DNA of 64,000 bases, taken from contig JBJXGB010000222.1 of the NCBI GenBank assembly GCA_046152935.1, forward strand, positions 3,740-67,739. Direction: 5' to 3'. The DNA comes from CAZMFZ01 sp046152935. GTDB taxonomy: Bacteria > Bacteroidota > Bacteroidia > Cytophagales > UBA9547. This document shows positions 17,340 through 25,768 of this stretch, piece by piece; the first letter of the stretch is position 1; each line of letters begins with the position of its first letter. Both the position numbers and the translations under genes were made by a program. The notes beneath the pieces are model-generated. The model made no database searches. It was not told the DNA's origin and saw only the letters and a program-made list of their open reading frames with translations.

Positions 17340-17534
17340 CTATGATGTTTTCATCCTTTTGGAAAATTCTGAACTTAATTGTGCAAACAACCTACGTGAA
17401 GACCTAATTTTCATAGGATTTTCAATGGGAGATACAGCATGGGCAAACCTCAAACGTCCCAACAAATCCTTTTCTGCTCTTAACCTATCTGCTAACTCAT
17501 CATTTTTTAGCAACGCTATTTCTTTATACTTCAT
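17340..17534 (-). CDS. rpmC: 50S ribosomal protein L29
   Basis: L29 is a small helical protein beside the peptide exit tunnel and helps to dock chaperones. It is 64 residues, beginning MKYKEIALLKNDELADRLRA and followed by LLGRLRFAHAVSPIENPMKI. It is placed between rplP (8 bases) and rpsQ (4 bases), as usual. Confidence 0.96.
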   Translation of the reverse strand: MKYKEIALLKNDELADRLRAEKDLLGRLRFAHAVSPIENPMKIRSSRRLFAQLSSEFSKRMKTS

Positions 17535-17542
17535 GGCTAGAA

Positions 17543-17962
17543 TTAAGCTACGTAATCGTGTTTAGAAATGAATTTAACTTTCAAAGGAAGCTTCTGAGCA
17601 GCTAAGCGCAAGGCCTCATTTGCCAAATCAATTGAAACACCCCCTGCTTCAAACAGTATGGTACCAGGCTTCACAGGAACTACCCAATATTCAGGGGCTC
17701 CCTTACCTTTACCCATACGCACCTCTGCGGGCTTTCTAGTCATTGGCTTATCTGGAAACACACGAATCCAAATATTACCTTGACGCTGCATACCCCGCGA
17801 TAAAGCAACTCTAGCAGCTTCCAACTGTCTCGCAGTGATAAAACCAGGTTCTAAAACCTTCAAAGCAAACTGACCAAAGCTTATGGAAAAGCCTCTGGTC
17901 GCAATACCTTTGATTCTTCCCTTTTGTGTCTTTCTATAATTAGTCTTTTTTGGCTGAAGCAT
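17543..17962 (-). CDS. rplP: 50S ribosomal protein L16
   Basis: L16 contacts A-site tRNA and organises the peptidyl-transferase region. It is 139 residues: MLQPKKTNYRKTQKGRIKGI, TARQLEAARVALSRGMQRQG, RVFPDKPMTRKPAEVRMGKG and PEYWVVPVKPGTILFEAGGV. The Arg position that is hydroxylated in E. coli lies in the last third. It lies 20 bases after rpsC. Confidence 0.98.
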   Translation of the reverse strand: MLQPKKTNYRKTQKGRIKGIATRGFSISFGQFALKVLEPGFITARQLEAARVALSRGMQRQGNIWIRVFPDKPMTRKPAEVRMGKGKGAPEYWVVPVKPGTILFEAGGVSIDLANEALRLAAQKLPLKVKFISKHDYVA

Positions 17963-17982
17963 AGCGTTCTAGGCTTTTACTG

Positions 17983-18819
17983 TTATCTTCTTCTGTTGTT
18001 AGTACTCTTATTTTTACTTGCACCACCGAGACCAGGTTTAACACCCTTGGCATCAGAGCCCTCTTCACCCCTTCTCCTGTCGCCACCACGAGAGCCCCTC
18101 TCGTCCCTATCATTTCTTCTATCTCCACGAGGTGAGTCACTAGCAACATTTGATTGAGCCGCGGCTAAACCAACATTAGGGGACAAATCTCTTTTTCCAA
18201 AAACCTCACCCTTGAATATCCAAACTTTAATGCCTATTTTTCCGTAGACAGTTTGAGCCTCAGTAATAGCATAATCAATATCGGCTCTCAAAGTATGGAG
18301 AGGAACCCTTCCTTCTTTATACCCCTCGGAACGAGCCATTTCCGCTCCCCCTAAACGACCAGAAACCTTTACTTTTATCCCTTGAGCACCCACACGCATT
18401 GCCGATGCAATTGCTTGTTTCATAGCCCTTTTATAGGATATTCGTGCCTCAATTTGTTGTGCAATAGATTCACCAACCAACTTAGCATCTAACTCAGGAC
18501 GCTTTACTTCAAAGATATTAATCTGTACATCCTTTTCAGTAATTTTCTTGAGCTCCTCCTTGATTTTATCAACCTCACCTCCTCCCTTCCCAATAACAAC
18601 ACCTGGACGAGCTGTGTTGATAGTAAGAATAACTCTCTTTATTGTTCTCTCAACTATAATCTTTGCAATTCCAGCTTTTGGAATACGTGCTAAAACATAC
18701 TTCCTAATTTTCTCATCTTCAATCAGCTTATCGGCAAAGTTCTTACCACCGTACCAGCTAGAGTCCCAACCTCTCACTATACCTAACCTTAATCCTACAG
18801 GATTCGTTTTAGTCCCCAT
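17983..18819 (-). CDS. rpsC: 30S ribosomal protein S3
   Basis: S3 lies at the mRNA entry tunnel and has helicase-like activity with S4 and S5. It is 278 residues, longer than the 233 of E. coli. The N-terminal KH domain has VVIGKGGGEVDKIKEEL and the C-terminal domain has MRVGAQGIKVKVSGRLGGAE. From about residue 225 it carries an Asp/Arg/Gly/Asn-rich, disordered tail, as in other Bacteroidota. Gaps are 36 bases from rplV and 20 to rplP. Confidence 0.98.
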   Translation of the reverse strand: MGTKTNPVGLRLGIVRGWDSSWYGGKNFADKLIEDEKIRKYVLARIPKAGIAKIIVERTIKRVILTINTARPGVVIGKGGGEVDKIKEELKKITEKDVQINIFEVKRPELDAKLVGESIAQQIEARISYKRAMKQAIASAMRVGAQGIKVKVSGRLGGAEMARSEGYKEGRVPLHTLRADIDYAITEAQTVYGKIGIKVWIFKGEVFGKRDLSPNVGLAAAQSNVASDSPRGDRRNDRDERGSRGGDRRRGEEGSDAKGVKPGLGGASKNKSTNNRRR

Positions 18820-18855
18820 TTCGATTATCTATTATTTAGTTTTTCGATTTATTCA

Positions 18856-19224
18856 TTAAGCTTTTTCTTCAACTACAGCAGATATTTTACTATCTAAAAC
18901 CACAGTTATATGATTTGATCTTTTCCTAATCCTGTGACCTCTTCCTTGCGGAGCTGGACGCATCCTCTTCAACATCCTACCGCCATCGACAAAAATAGTT
19001 TTCACAAATAAGTCTGCTTCTTCCACTCTCTCATCAGGATTTCCTTGTTGCCAGTTAGACACGGCAGAAAGCACTAACTTATGTAAGTATTCAGCACCAA
19101 CTTTACTTTGAAACTTCAAGATAGCCAACGCCTGATTCACATCTTTACCTCTAACCAAATCAACAACTAATCTCATCTTCCTTGGTGAAGTTGGCACATT
19201 TCTTAAGATTGCTCTAGCTTCCAT
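18856..19224 (-). CDS. rplV: 50S ribosomal protein L22
   Basis: L22 extends a hairpin into the peptide exit tunnel. It is 122 residues: RNVPTSPRKMRLVVDLVRGK near the start and RMRPAPQGRGHRIRKRSNHI (tunnel hairpin and end). It lies between rpsS (8 bases) and rpsC. Confidence 0.98.
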   Translation of the reverse strand: MEARAILRNVPTSPRKMRLVVDLVRGKDVNQALAILKFQSKVGAEYLHKLVLSAVSNWQQGNPDERVEEADLFVKTIFVDGGRMLKRMRPAPQGRGHRIRKRSNHITVVLDSKISAVVEEKA

Positions 19225-19232
19225 TTATTTTC

Positions 19233-19508
19233 TTATTTGCCTTTATCTTTCTTAGCAGCGTGTCCTCTGAAATTTCTAGTAGGTGCGAACTCGCCTAACT
19301 TGTGACCTACCATATTTTCGGTGCAAAACACCGGTATAAATTTATTGCCATTATGCACGGCAAAGGTTTGTCCTACAAAATCAGGTGAGATCATAGACCT
19401 CCTAGACCAAGTTTTCACTACTGTCTTCTTTCCTGTTTCGTTTATCTTATCGACCTTAGCAACTAGTCTAAAATCAATATAAGGACCTTTTTTTAATGAG
19501 CGACCCAT
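19233..19508 (-). CDS. rpsS: 30S ribosomal protein S19
   Basis: S19 forms a head complex with S13. It is 91 residues: MGRSLKKGPYIDFRLVAKVD, then VKTWSRRSMISPDFVGQTFA, AVHNGNKFIPVFCTENMVGH and KLGEFAPTRNFRGH. It begins 1 base after the rplB stop. Confidence 0.98.
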   Translation of the reverse strand: MGRSLKKGPYIDFRLVAKVDKINETGKKTVVKTWSRRSMISPDFVGQTFAVHNGNKFIPVFCTENMVGHKLGEFAPTRNFRGHAAKKDKGK

Positions 19509-19509
19509 C

Positions 19510-20334
19510 TTATTTAGTTCTCTTACTTATTATAAATGAATTAGAATACTTTTTAGGTGTTCTCGTCTTCAGACCTCTCGAATAAAGTCCTTTCCGCGAA
19601 CGGGGTTGACCACCAGAAGCTCTACCTTCACCACCGCCCATTGGGTGATCTACTGGATTCATTGCAACACCTCTGACACGCGGTCTAATACCTTTCCATC
19701 TATTTCTACCTGCCTTCCCAACAGATAAATTGATATGATCTTCATTCGAAACTGAGCCCACAGTAGCTTTGCAAGTCAACAAAACCAATCTTAGCTCACC
19801 AGAAGGCAACTTAATCGTAGCGTATTTCTCCTCGCGAGCAACCAATTGAGCGGAAGAGCCAGCGCTTCTAGCCAAACTGGCGCCATTGCCTGGTTTCAAC
19901 TCTACATTGTGTATGAAGTTACCTAATGGTATTTCAGACAAAGTTAATGCATTGCCCAACTCCGGAGGAACTCCTTTACCAGATAGAACTGTTTGACCTA
20001 CTTTCAACCCTTTTGGGGCAATTATATATCTTTTTTCTCCATCGGCATAAAATAATAATGCAATGCGAGCGGTTCTATTTGGATCGTACTCAATCGTCTT
20101 CACAACCGCGGGTATGTTATCTTTATCTCTCTTAAAATCGATAATTCGATACGCCTGCTTGTGTCCACCACCTATGTATCGCATAGTCATAGCCCCTTCG
20201 CTATTTCTACCACCACTTTTAGTTTTTTTAGCTATCAAAGACTTTTCAGGCTTTGAAGCTGTAATTTCATCAAAAGTAGGAGCTAACCTATGTCTTTGTC
20301 CGGGCGTAACCGGTCTTAATTTTTTTATCGCCAT
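19510..20334 (-). CDS. rplB: 50S ribosomal protein L2
   Basis: L2 is needed for peptidyl transfer and subunit joining. It is 274 residues: MAIKKLRPVTPGQRHRLAPT, AEGAMTMRYIGGGHKQAYRI (with a preceding Ser in the sequence rather than Ala), and the C-terminal signature VRGVAMNPVDHPMGGGEGRA, which holds the conserved His. It follows rplW by 2 bases and precedes rpsS by 1. Confidence 0.98.
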   Translation of the reverse strand: MAIKKLRPVTPGQRHRLAPTFDEITASKPEKSLIAKKTKSGGRNSEGAMTMRYIGGGHKQAYRIIDFKRDKDNIPAVVKTIEYDPNRTARIALLFYADGEKRYIIAPKGLKVGQTVLSGKGVPPELGNALTLSEIPLGNFIHNVELKPGNGASLARSAGSSAQLVAREEKYATIKLPSGELRLVLLTCKATVGSVSNEDHINLSVGKAGRNRWKGIRPRVRGVAMNPVDHPMGGGEGRASGGQPRSRKGLYSRGLKTRTPKKYSNSFIISKRTK

Positions 20335-20336
20335 GA

Positions 20337-20624
20337 TTATATACTGCTATAGAAATCAATAACTTCACCTTTCGCTAGGGTAACAAAAGCTTTTTTTATA
20401 GAGCTAGTTCTACCACTCAAGAACGATTTTTTAGTACTTCTAGATTTTTGTTTAGAAGATGTAATTAATGTATTAACAGCATCAACGTTCACATTGTAAG
20501 CTTTTTCAACTGCTTTCTTAATCTCCACTTTATTGGCCTTCTTATCAACAATGAAGCCGTAAACTCCCTTATCATTTAAGGCCGTAACTTTCTCTGTAAC
20601 GAGAGGCTTGATCAACACTTCCAT
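20337..20624 (-). CDS. rplW: 50S ribosomal protein L23
   Basis: L23 is the main docking site for trigger factor and SRP at the tunnel exit. It is 95 residues: VLIKPLVTEKVTALNDKGVY, then VDKKANKVEIKKAVEKAYNV and NVDAVNTLIT. It lies between rplD (4 bases) and rplB (2 bases). Confidence 0.97.
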   Translation of the reverse strand: MEVLIKPLVTEKVTALNDKGVYGFIVDKKANKVEIKKAVEKAYNVNVDAVNTLITSSKQKSRSTKKSFLSGRTSSIKKAFVTLAKGEVIDFYSSI

Positions 20625-20628
20625 CGTA

Positions 20629-21249
20629 TTACAATTCGTTTAATTTTTGAACAGCAGATTCAGCAAGAAATATTATGTCAGAGTTTACCAAGTCATAAGT
20701 ATTGACTGAATCAGCACATACTACTTTTGTATTTGGAATATTTCTTCCAGACATCACTACATTAATATTGACATCAGGTAAAATCAACAGTGTTTTTTTG
20801 TTTGCAAATGAAAATGCATTCAAAAATTCTAAATATGATTTCGTTTTTGGTGCGTCAAAAGTGAAATCTTCAACTATTGTAATAAGACTCTCTTTTGCTT
20901 TTGAAGAAAGTATAGACTTTCTAGCAAGCAGCTTTAATTTTTTGTTCAACTTAAAGCTGTGGTCGCGTGGTTGTGGCCCAAAAACTCTTGCACCACCCAC
21001 ATAAATATTGGCTTTTCTAGAACCATGTCTTGCTCCACCAGTACCTTTTTGCTTGAGCATCTTTCTGGTAGAATAATTTACCTCTGGTCTTTCTTTTGTT
21101 TTGGAAGTACCTTGTCTTTGATTGGCAAGATATTGCTTAACATCTAGATAAACCGCATGTTCATTAGGCTCAATAGCGAAAACTTCGTCAGAAAGCTTTG
21201 TCTTTTTGCTGGTTGCTTTTCCCCCTATATTATATACAATAAGCTCCAT
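20629..21249 (-). CDS. rplD: 50S ribosomal protein L4
   Basis: L4 lines the exit tunnel; in E. coli it also controls the S10 operon through attenuation. It is 206 residues. The central extended loop with KQKGTGGARHGSRKANIYVG and ARVFGPQPRDHSFKLNKKLK is diagnostic. The E. coli-type leader on rpsJ cannot apply here, because rpsJ is in another transcript. Confidence 0.98.
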   Translation of the reverse strand: MELIVYNIGGKATSKKTKLSDEVFAIEPNEHAVYLDVKQYLANQRQGTSKTKERPEVNYSTRKMLKQKGTGGARHGSRKANIYVGGARVFGPQPRDHSFKLNKKLKLLARKSILSSKAKESLITIVEDFTFDAPKTKSYLEFLNAFSFANKKTLLILPDVNINVVMSGRNIPNTKVVCADSVNTYDLVNSDIIFLAESAVQKLNEL

Positions 21250-21253
21250 TATA

Positions 21254-21877
21254 CTATTTCTCTAAATATACTATCGAATTATTAGACCCTGGAATCGATC
21301 CACTTATCAATACCAAGTTTTTCTCTGGATAAATTTTCACCACTTTCAAATTCTGAATAGTAGTTTGTTGGTTTCCCATACGACCACCCATTCTCATACC
21401 AGGCAATACTCTTGACGGAAATGAACAAGCACCTATTGAACCTGGATGACGTAATCTATTGTGCTGACCATGAGTTTGACCTCCTACTCCACCAAAATTA
21501 TATCTCTTCACAACACCTTGAAATCCTTTACCTTTCGAATCACCAACTGCATCTATAAAATCGCCTTCACTCAAGACTTCTTCCAACTTCACCACCTGAC
21601 CAACTGTAAAGGTACCTTCTGTATCTCTAAATTCCATAATTCTTTGTGCTGCGTCAAGACCAGATTTTTTCAAGTGTCCTTGAATAGACTCTGTTGTATT
21701 TTTCTTCTTAGCTGCACCATAGGCCACTTGAATGGCACTGTATCCATCAGATTCTTTGGTCTTCACTTGTGTTACCACAACTGGACCCGCCTCTACCAAT
21801 GTGCAAGGAATGGACTTAGCGTCTTCTTTGCTGTAAAAGCTTGTCATCCCTATTTTTTTGCCGATAATACCTGACAT
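21254..21877 (-). CDS. rplC: 50S ribosomal protein L3
   Basis: L3 is an early-assembly protein near the peptidyl-transferase centre. The frame is open to 21949, but the added 24 residues overlap the promoter and are unlike L3; the ATG at 21877 gives MSGIIGKKIGMTSFYSKEDA and 207 residues, the normal length. GKGFQGVVKRYNFGGVGGQT and HRHPGSIG-like RLRHPGSIGACSFPSRVLPG identify it. It is the first gene of the minus-strand S10-spc-alpha array and has its own consensus promoter. Confidence 0.98.
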   Translation of the reverse strand: MSGIIGKKIGMTSFYSKEDAKSIPCTLVEAGPVVVTQVKTKESDGYSAIQVAYGAAKKKNTTESIQGHLKKSGLDAAQRIMEFRDTEGTFTVGQVVKLEEVLSEGDFIDAVGDSKGKGFQGVVKRYNFGGVGGQTHGQHNRLRHPGSIGACSFPSRVLPGMRMGGRMGNQQTTIQNLKVVKIYPEKNLVLISGSIPGSNNSIVYLEK

Positions 21878-21916
21878 TTTTTTATTTGTTTTTCCCGTGT
21901 TTCCGAAAAGGGATTG

Positions 21917-21947
21917 CAAAAGTAGTAATTCATTTTTGATTATCAAC
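21917..21947 (-). promoter_or_regulatory. Promoter of the S10-spc-alpha array (rplC)
   Basis: On the minus strand GTTG (21947-21944), exactly 19 bases, then TACTTTTG (21924-21917) followed by CAATCC. This is a full match to the Bacteroidota promoter pattern. The expected start is about 30 bases before the rplC ATG, which also excludes the longer rplC start. Confidence 0.75.
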
Positions 21948-21949
21948 AA

Positions 21950-22357
21950 TTAGAGCAAAAATATTTTATAAATTTATTGGTAATTGTAATATAATTTAAT
22001 TTAATCAATAAAAAATATAATTATACTAATGAATTAGTCAATTTTACGAATAAATATTTTTGTAAATAAATATTTTAATGCTAAAAAAGGGCGTATTATT
22101 GTACCGACTGGTCTAATTTAGATTCGTTCTTGGAAGGAGATACATACTTTGGATTGAAACTTGCCACAACGATTAGCAAGGGCATAAAAACTGGCACCCT
22201 AAAATAGAGAGACTTTGTGTAAAATACGTTATTAATGCGTACACAGTGAAACCAGTAACGAGTTAAGAAAATTAAATATTAAAACGAAAGTATATCTGCA
22301 AGACTTATTTCAAAGGAATTTAATTCATTCCGAAACCTATAACACCAATTAAAAAAT
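21950..22357. other. AT-rich gap between rplC and the TetR gene
   Basis: About 400 bases without a gene; I find no open frame longer than about 12 codons with ATG. It holds a plus-strand -7-like box TATTTTTG (22055-22062) and, downstream, a dyad-like site GACTGGTC (22106-22113) running into the near-palindrome TCTAATTTAGA (22112-22122). These could be a promoter and operator for the TetR gene, but the leader would then be near 290 bases, so this is uncertain. Confidence 0.4.
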
Positions 22358-22936
22358 ATGAAGCACAATAAAGAAGGTATAGTGTTGAATGGAATGTATT
22401 ATTTGTGGAAAACGGGATTTAATGCCAGTGGCATTACTGATATACTTAAATCTTGTGGTATTCCAAAAGGGTCTTTTTACAATTTATTTGAAACGAAAGA
22501 AGACTTTTGCATAGAGGCTCTGGATTTATATTGCAATATTATGCACACTGCCATGGAAGAGTATTTGCACGATAGAACATTCATTCCATTCGAAAGAATG
22601 AAAAATTTTTATATGTATCAGATTGAGCAGAGCTTTGATGAAGGGCAGATAAGGGGGTGCTTCATGTGTAACTTGGCACTTGAGATGTCGTATTCAAGCA
22701 AAAAAATAAGAAAGGAACTGAGCCAGCATCTTTCGACAAATTTGACATTGCTCGAGAAATGCATGAATGAGGCTGAACATAAAGGAATGCTTAATGAACT
22801 TTTAACGCCCTTTCAGGCTGCAGAATTGATACAAAATAATTGGTTTGGAGCCTTGTTAAGATCAAAAGCTACTGGAAAGGTGGAATCCCTCAACGAGTTT
22901 CTGATTGGAACTTTTGAAGTTTTAGAAAGCGAATAG
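22358..22936 (+). CDS. TetR/AcrR-family transcriptional regulator
   Basis: It is 192 residues. The N-terminal helix-turn-helix is clear: GFNASGITDILKSCGIPKGS followed by FYNLFETKEDFCIEALDLY (about residues 22-60), the pattern of TetR repressors. The C-terminal ligand domain has the stretch GCFMCNLALEMS (about 100-112), which resembles the GCLxGNLALE motif of one TetR subgroup. The ligand and targets are not identifiable. No transporter or enzyme gene adjoins on the same strand; fabI faces it from the other side, about 100 bases away. Such regulators usually control themselves and a neighbour. Confidence 0.85.
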   Translation: MKHNKEGIVLNGMYYLWKTGFNASGITDILKSCGIPKGSFYNLFETKEDFCIEALDLYCNIMHTAMEEYLHDRTFIPFERMKNFYMYQIEQSFDEGQIRGCFMCNLALEMSYSSKKIRKELSQHLSTNLTLLEKCMNEAEHKGMLNELLTPFQAAELIQNNWFGALLRSKATGKVESLNEFLIGTFEVLESE

Positions 22937-22986
22937 TAGATTTCGAAGCCTAACATTGAGTTAAAAGACTCAATTTGTGTCGCTGT

Positions 22987-23020
22987 AATAAAAAGGAAAG
23001 GGTACCATATCCCTTTCCTT
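22987..23020 (-). terminator. Terminator after fabI
   Basis: Ten-base perfect stem: AAGGAAAGGG at 22993-23002 and CCCTTTCCTT at 23011-23020 with an 8-base loop. Read on the minus strand it ends in TTTTTATTA, so it fits fabI best. In the plus direction (after the TetR gene) the stem has no T run. Confidence 0.7.
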
Positions 23021-23035
23021 AAGAATCATAGTGCA

Positions 23036-23848
23036 TTATTTATTCATTACTTCTATCATCCTTTCTGTGATGCCAGAATGCGAAAATCCTCCATCGTGAA
23101 GCAAATTTTGCATGGTAACCATTCGTGTAAAATCGGAGAACATTGCAATGCAATAACTGGCACAATCTGCTGCTGAGGCGTTGCCAAGAGGCGACATTCT
23201 ATCAGCAAAATCAAAAAACACATCGAATCCCGAGATACCGCTACCTGCAGTAGTCTTGGTAGGTGATTGGGAGATGGTATTTACCCTTACTTTTTTGGAT
23301 TTTGCAAGCCTTGCACCATAGCTACGAGCAATTGACTCTAACATGGCTTTTGCCTCTGCCATATCTGTATAATCTGGGAAATTTCTTTGCGCAGCTATAT
23401 AAGTAAGTGCTACAATTGAACCCCATTCATTCAGTGAATCTTGTTTCTCTGCAACGTGCATTACCTTGTGGAACGAAAGTGCAGAAATATCTAAGGTTTT
23501 TAAATAGTCATCGTATTTCAAATCTCCGTAGGGGCGACCTTTGCGAATATTTGGGCTCATGCCGATAGAGTGTAGCACAAAATCGAGTTTGCCTCCCAAA
23601 ATATCTACCGAACCAGAGAATAATTTTTCAAGATCTTCAATTGAAGTAGCGTCTGCAGGAATCACAGTAGCGCCTGTAGCTTCAGCCAGTTTATTAATTT
23701 CGCCCAAACGCATGGCTAAAGGAGCATTTGTAAGTGTAAATTTAGCACCTTCGGCATGTGCCAATTCTGCTACTTTCCAAGCAATTGAATTTTCATTTAG
23801 TGCACCAAATATGATGCCTCTTTTTCCTTTTAAAAGATTGTAAGCCAT
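23036..23848 (-). CDS. fabI: Enoyl-[acyl-carrier-protein] reductase (NADH)
   Basis: Last step of each fatty-acid elongation cycle: it reduces trans-2-enoyl-ACP. It is 270 residues and a Rossmann-fold SDR relative. The cofactor segment GIIFGALNENSIAWKVAELA is near residue 10; the catalytic pair fits the FabI pattern Tyr-x6-Lys in DYTDMAEAKAMLE, with the second Tyr in ALTYIAAQRNFP. VRVNTISQSPTKTTAGSGIS follows. This is the triclosan- and isoniazid-type target class; sensitivity cannot be told from sequence alone. It is monocistronic with its own -7 box and terminator. Confidence 0.96.
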   Translation of the reverse strand: MAYNLLKGKRGIIFGALNENSIAWKVAELAHAEGAKFTLTNAPLAMRLGEINKLAEATGATVIPADATSIEDLEKLFSGSVDILGGKLDFVLHSIGMSPNIRKGRPYGDLKYDDYLKTLDISALSFHKVMHVAEKQDSLNEWGSIVALTYIAAQRNFPDYTDMAEAKAMLESIARSYGARLAKSKKVRVNTISQSPTKTTAGSGISGFDVFFDFADRMSPLGNASAADCASYCIAMFSDFTRMVTMQNLLHDGGFSHSGITERMIEVMNK

Positions 23849-23937
23849 TGATTATTAGTTTAATAGGTAACGAAAAATTGAATAGTGCCAATAATTGTAC
23901 GTGAAAATTAAGGTACGACTTGAAATTTATTGAAATT

Positions 23938-23945
23938 CAAAGATA
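23938..23945 (-). promoter_or_regulatory. -7 promoter box of fabI
   Basis: TATCTTTG on the minus strand matches TAnnTTTG exactly and lies about 90 bases before the fabI ATG, in the gap after pyrB. The -33 TTG is not present at the expected distance, so only the -7 box is called. Confidence 0.4.
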
Positions 23946-24014
23946 GTGTATTGGATTTTAAAGATGAAATAATCTGAATCTCGTTGAAATTTGAGAAATA
24001 TTCTAAAAGTGAAA

Positions 24015-24941
24015 TTAAGCTACTTTTCCTGCCAATAGAAAAATAACCGCCATTCGTATAGCAACACCATTTTCAACTTGTTCTAATATTACAGAATGCT
24101 TAGAATCGGCCACCTCGCTCGTAATTTCTACACCTCTATTGATCGGGCCCGGATGCAAAATTAAGATCTCTTTTTTTAAACCATCTAAAACATGCCTGTT
24201 GATGCCATAATATGTAGCATATTCCCTCAACGAAGGGAAATATTTTAATTGTTGCCTTTCCAACTGAATTCGCAAAATATTGGCAACATCGCACCATTCC
24301 AAAGCCCTTCGTAAATCAGTTTCAATGGCAATTCCTAATTCTGATAGATATTTGGGAATAAGCGTAGTAGGCCCGCAAACCATGACTTCGGCTCCCATCT
24401 TCTTTAGCAAAAAGAAATTTGAAAGCGCTACTCTAGAATGTAAAATGTCACCAAAAATACAAACTTTCTTGCCTATGAGAGTTCCCAATTTCTCACGGAT
24501 AGTATACGCATCTAGTAATGCTTGGGTTGGATGCTCGTGCGTGCCATCGCCTGCATTTACTACGATACAATTGGTATTTTCGGCTACAAAATGCGGAGAA
24601 CCTACACTTGAATGTCTCATCACGATCATGTCTACCTTCATAGCCAATATATTGTTGACTGTGTCGAGCAAAGTTTCGCCTTTTTTTACAGAACTATTTG
24701 AGGATGTAAAATTTACAATGTCGGCACCCAACCTCTTTTGAGCCAGTTCAAAAGATAGTCTTGTGCGGGTTGAATTCTCAAAAAAAACATTGGCAATGGT
24801 AAGATCGCGAAGCGTAGGAAGGCGCTTAATTTGCCCCTGCAATAGTACTTTAAAATTGGTGGCAGTATCCAATATTAACTTAATGTCACCATGAGTGAGA
24901 TTTTTAATGCCAAGAAGATGCTTTGTGGTAAGCTGAGACAA
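24015..24941 (-). CDS. pyrB: Aspartate carbamoyltransferase, catalytic chain
   Basis: Joins carbamoyl phosphate and aspartate in pyrimidine synthesis. It is 308 residues. The carbamoyl-phosphate loop FFENSTRTRLSFELAQKRLG (near residue 55), the 80s loop SSVKKGETLLDT, GDGTHEHPTQALLDAYTIRE and HPGPINRGVEI are all intact. There is no regulatory chain (pyrI) beside it, so this is probably the unregulated trimer type paired with PyrR control. It starts 31 bases after pyrR on the same strand, an arrangement common in bacteria. Confidence 0.97.
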   Translation of the reverse strand: MSQLTTKHLLGIKNLTHGDIKLILDTATNFKVLLQGQIKRLPTLRDLTIANVFFENSTRTRLSFELAQKRLGADIVNFTSSNSSVKKGETLLDTVNNILAMKVDMIVMRHSSVGSPHFVAENTNCIVVNAGDGTHEHPTQALLDAYTIREKLGTLIGKKVCIFGDILHSRVALSNFFLLKKMGAEVMVCGPTTLIPKYLSELGIAIETDLRRALEWCDVANILRIQLERQQLKYFPSLREYATYYGINRHVLDGLKKEILILHPGPINRGVEITSEVADSKHSVILEQVENGVAIRMAVIFLLAGKVA

Positions 24942-24972
24942 ATTTGAATCAGTTAAAATTTTCGAAATGTAG

Positions 24973-25521
24973 CTAATTTTTCGGTATCATCCATACGGAA
25001 TCTTCCGGAACGCCCTGTTCTTTTAATTCTACCAGTACTTTTTCTGTTATCAATGTATTCACATTTTTACCAATATATTTTGGTTCGATCGGCAATTCGC
25101 GAGAATATTTTCTATTGATTAATACCAATAACTCTACATTTTGCGGCCTTCCAAAGCTCAACATGGCATCGAGGCCAGCCCTGACAGAACGACCAGTGTA
25201 TAGAACATCGTCTACAATTATCACTTTTTTGTTTTCCAATGAAAAAGGAACATGCATGGCATTGGGAATAATATCGAGTGCCCTTCTGCCAAAATCATCT
25301 CTGTTAAAAGTGGAATCCAATGTGCCAAATTTTACATCGATCGAAAAATCGCTTGCCAAAAGCTTTTTGATCTTTTCTGCCAAAAAAACCCCTTTTGGTT
25401 GCAAACCCAGCAGTACAGATCTCGAAAAATCATCGTGGTTTTCAATAAGCTGATAGCACAATCTTTTAATTGTAATATTCAAAGATTCGCTATTAAAAAT
25501 TAGCCTTTTATCCATGCCCAA
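24973..25521 (-). CDS. pyrR: PyrR: pyrimidine attenuation regulator / uracil phosphoribosyltransferase
   Basis: It is 182 residues of type I phosphoribosyltransferase fold with the PRPP loop VIIVDDVLYTGRSVRAGLDA (about residue 100) and the PyrR-like segments LLGLQPKGVFLAEKI and KFGTLDSTFNRDDFGRR. In Bacillus PyrR binds pyr mRNA to promote termination and has weak uracil phosphoribosyltransferase activity. In Bacteroidota the RNA-binding role is not well shown; I see no clear terminator-antiterminator pair before pyrB or pyrR. The start is MGMDKRL at 25521; Met3 (25515) is an alternative. pyrB follows after 31 bases. Confidence 0.92.
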   Translation of the reverse strand: MGMDKRLIFNSESLNITIKRLCYQLIENHDDFSRSVLLGLQPKGVFLAEKIKKLLASDFSIDVKFGTLDSTFNRDDFGRRALDIIPNAMHVPFSLENKKVIIVDDVLYTGRSVRAGLDAMLSFGRPQNVELLVLINRKYSRELPIEPKYIGKNVNTLITEKVLVELKEQGVPEDSVWMIPKN

Positions 25522-25558
25522 ATAAAATTAATAATTGTCAAAAATGAGAAACTAGGTA

Positions 25559-25566
25559 CAAAATTA
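25559..25566 (-). promoter_or_regulatory. -7 promoter box of pyrR-pyrB
   Basis: TAATTTTG followed by TACC on the minus strand fits TAnnTTTG and lies 37 bases before the pyrR start. No good -33 TTG is found at 19-21 bases, so confidence is low. Confidence 0.35.
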
Positions 25567-25768
25567 CAACCCTTTGGTACATTTTTTTTGTCATGAACCA
25601 TTTTACAATTCAATAAGAAGTAGCAAATTCGTAGCCGGAACTGATTTTTGTCAGTTTACTTGGATGTAAAAAGTATTTTAATTAAAATGCACTCCGTTTG
25701 TACAATTTGAAGAAAGCAGCTTCATATTATATAAACTATTAAACAATAAATATAATTTTACCTACAAC

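Noticed and set aside
21878..21949. Longer N-terminus of rplC
   Set aside because: It overlaps a full-consensus promoter and is unlike L3; the ATG at 21877 gives the normal length.
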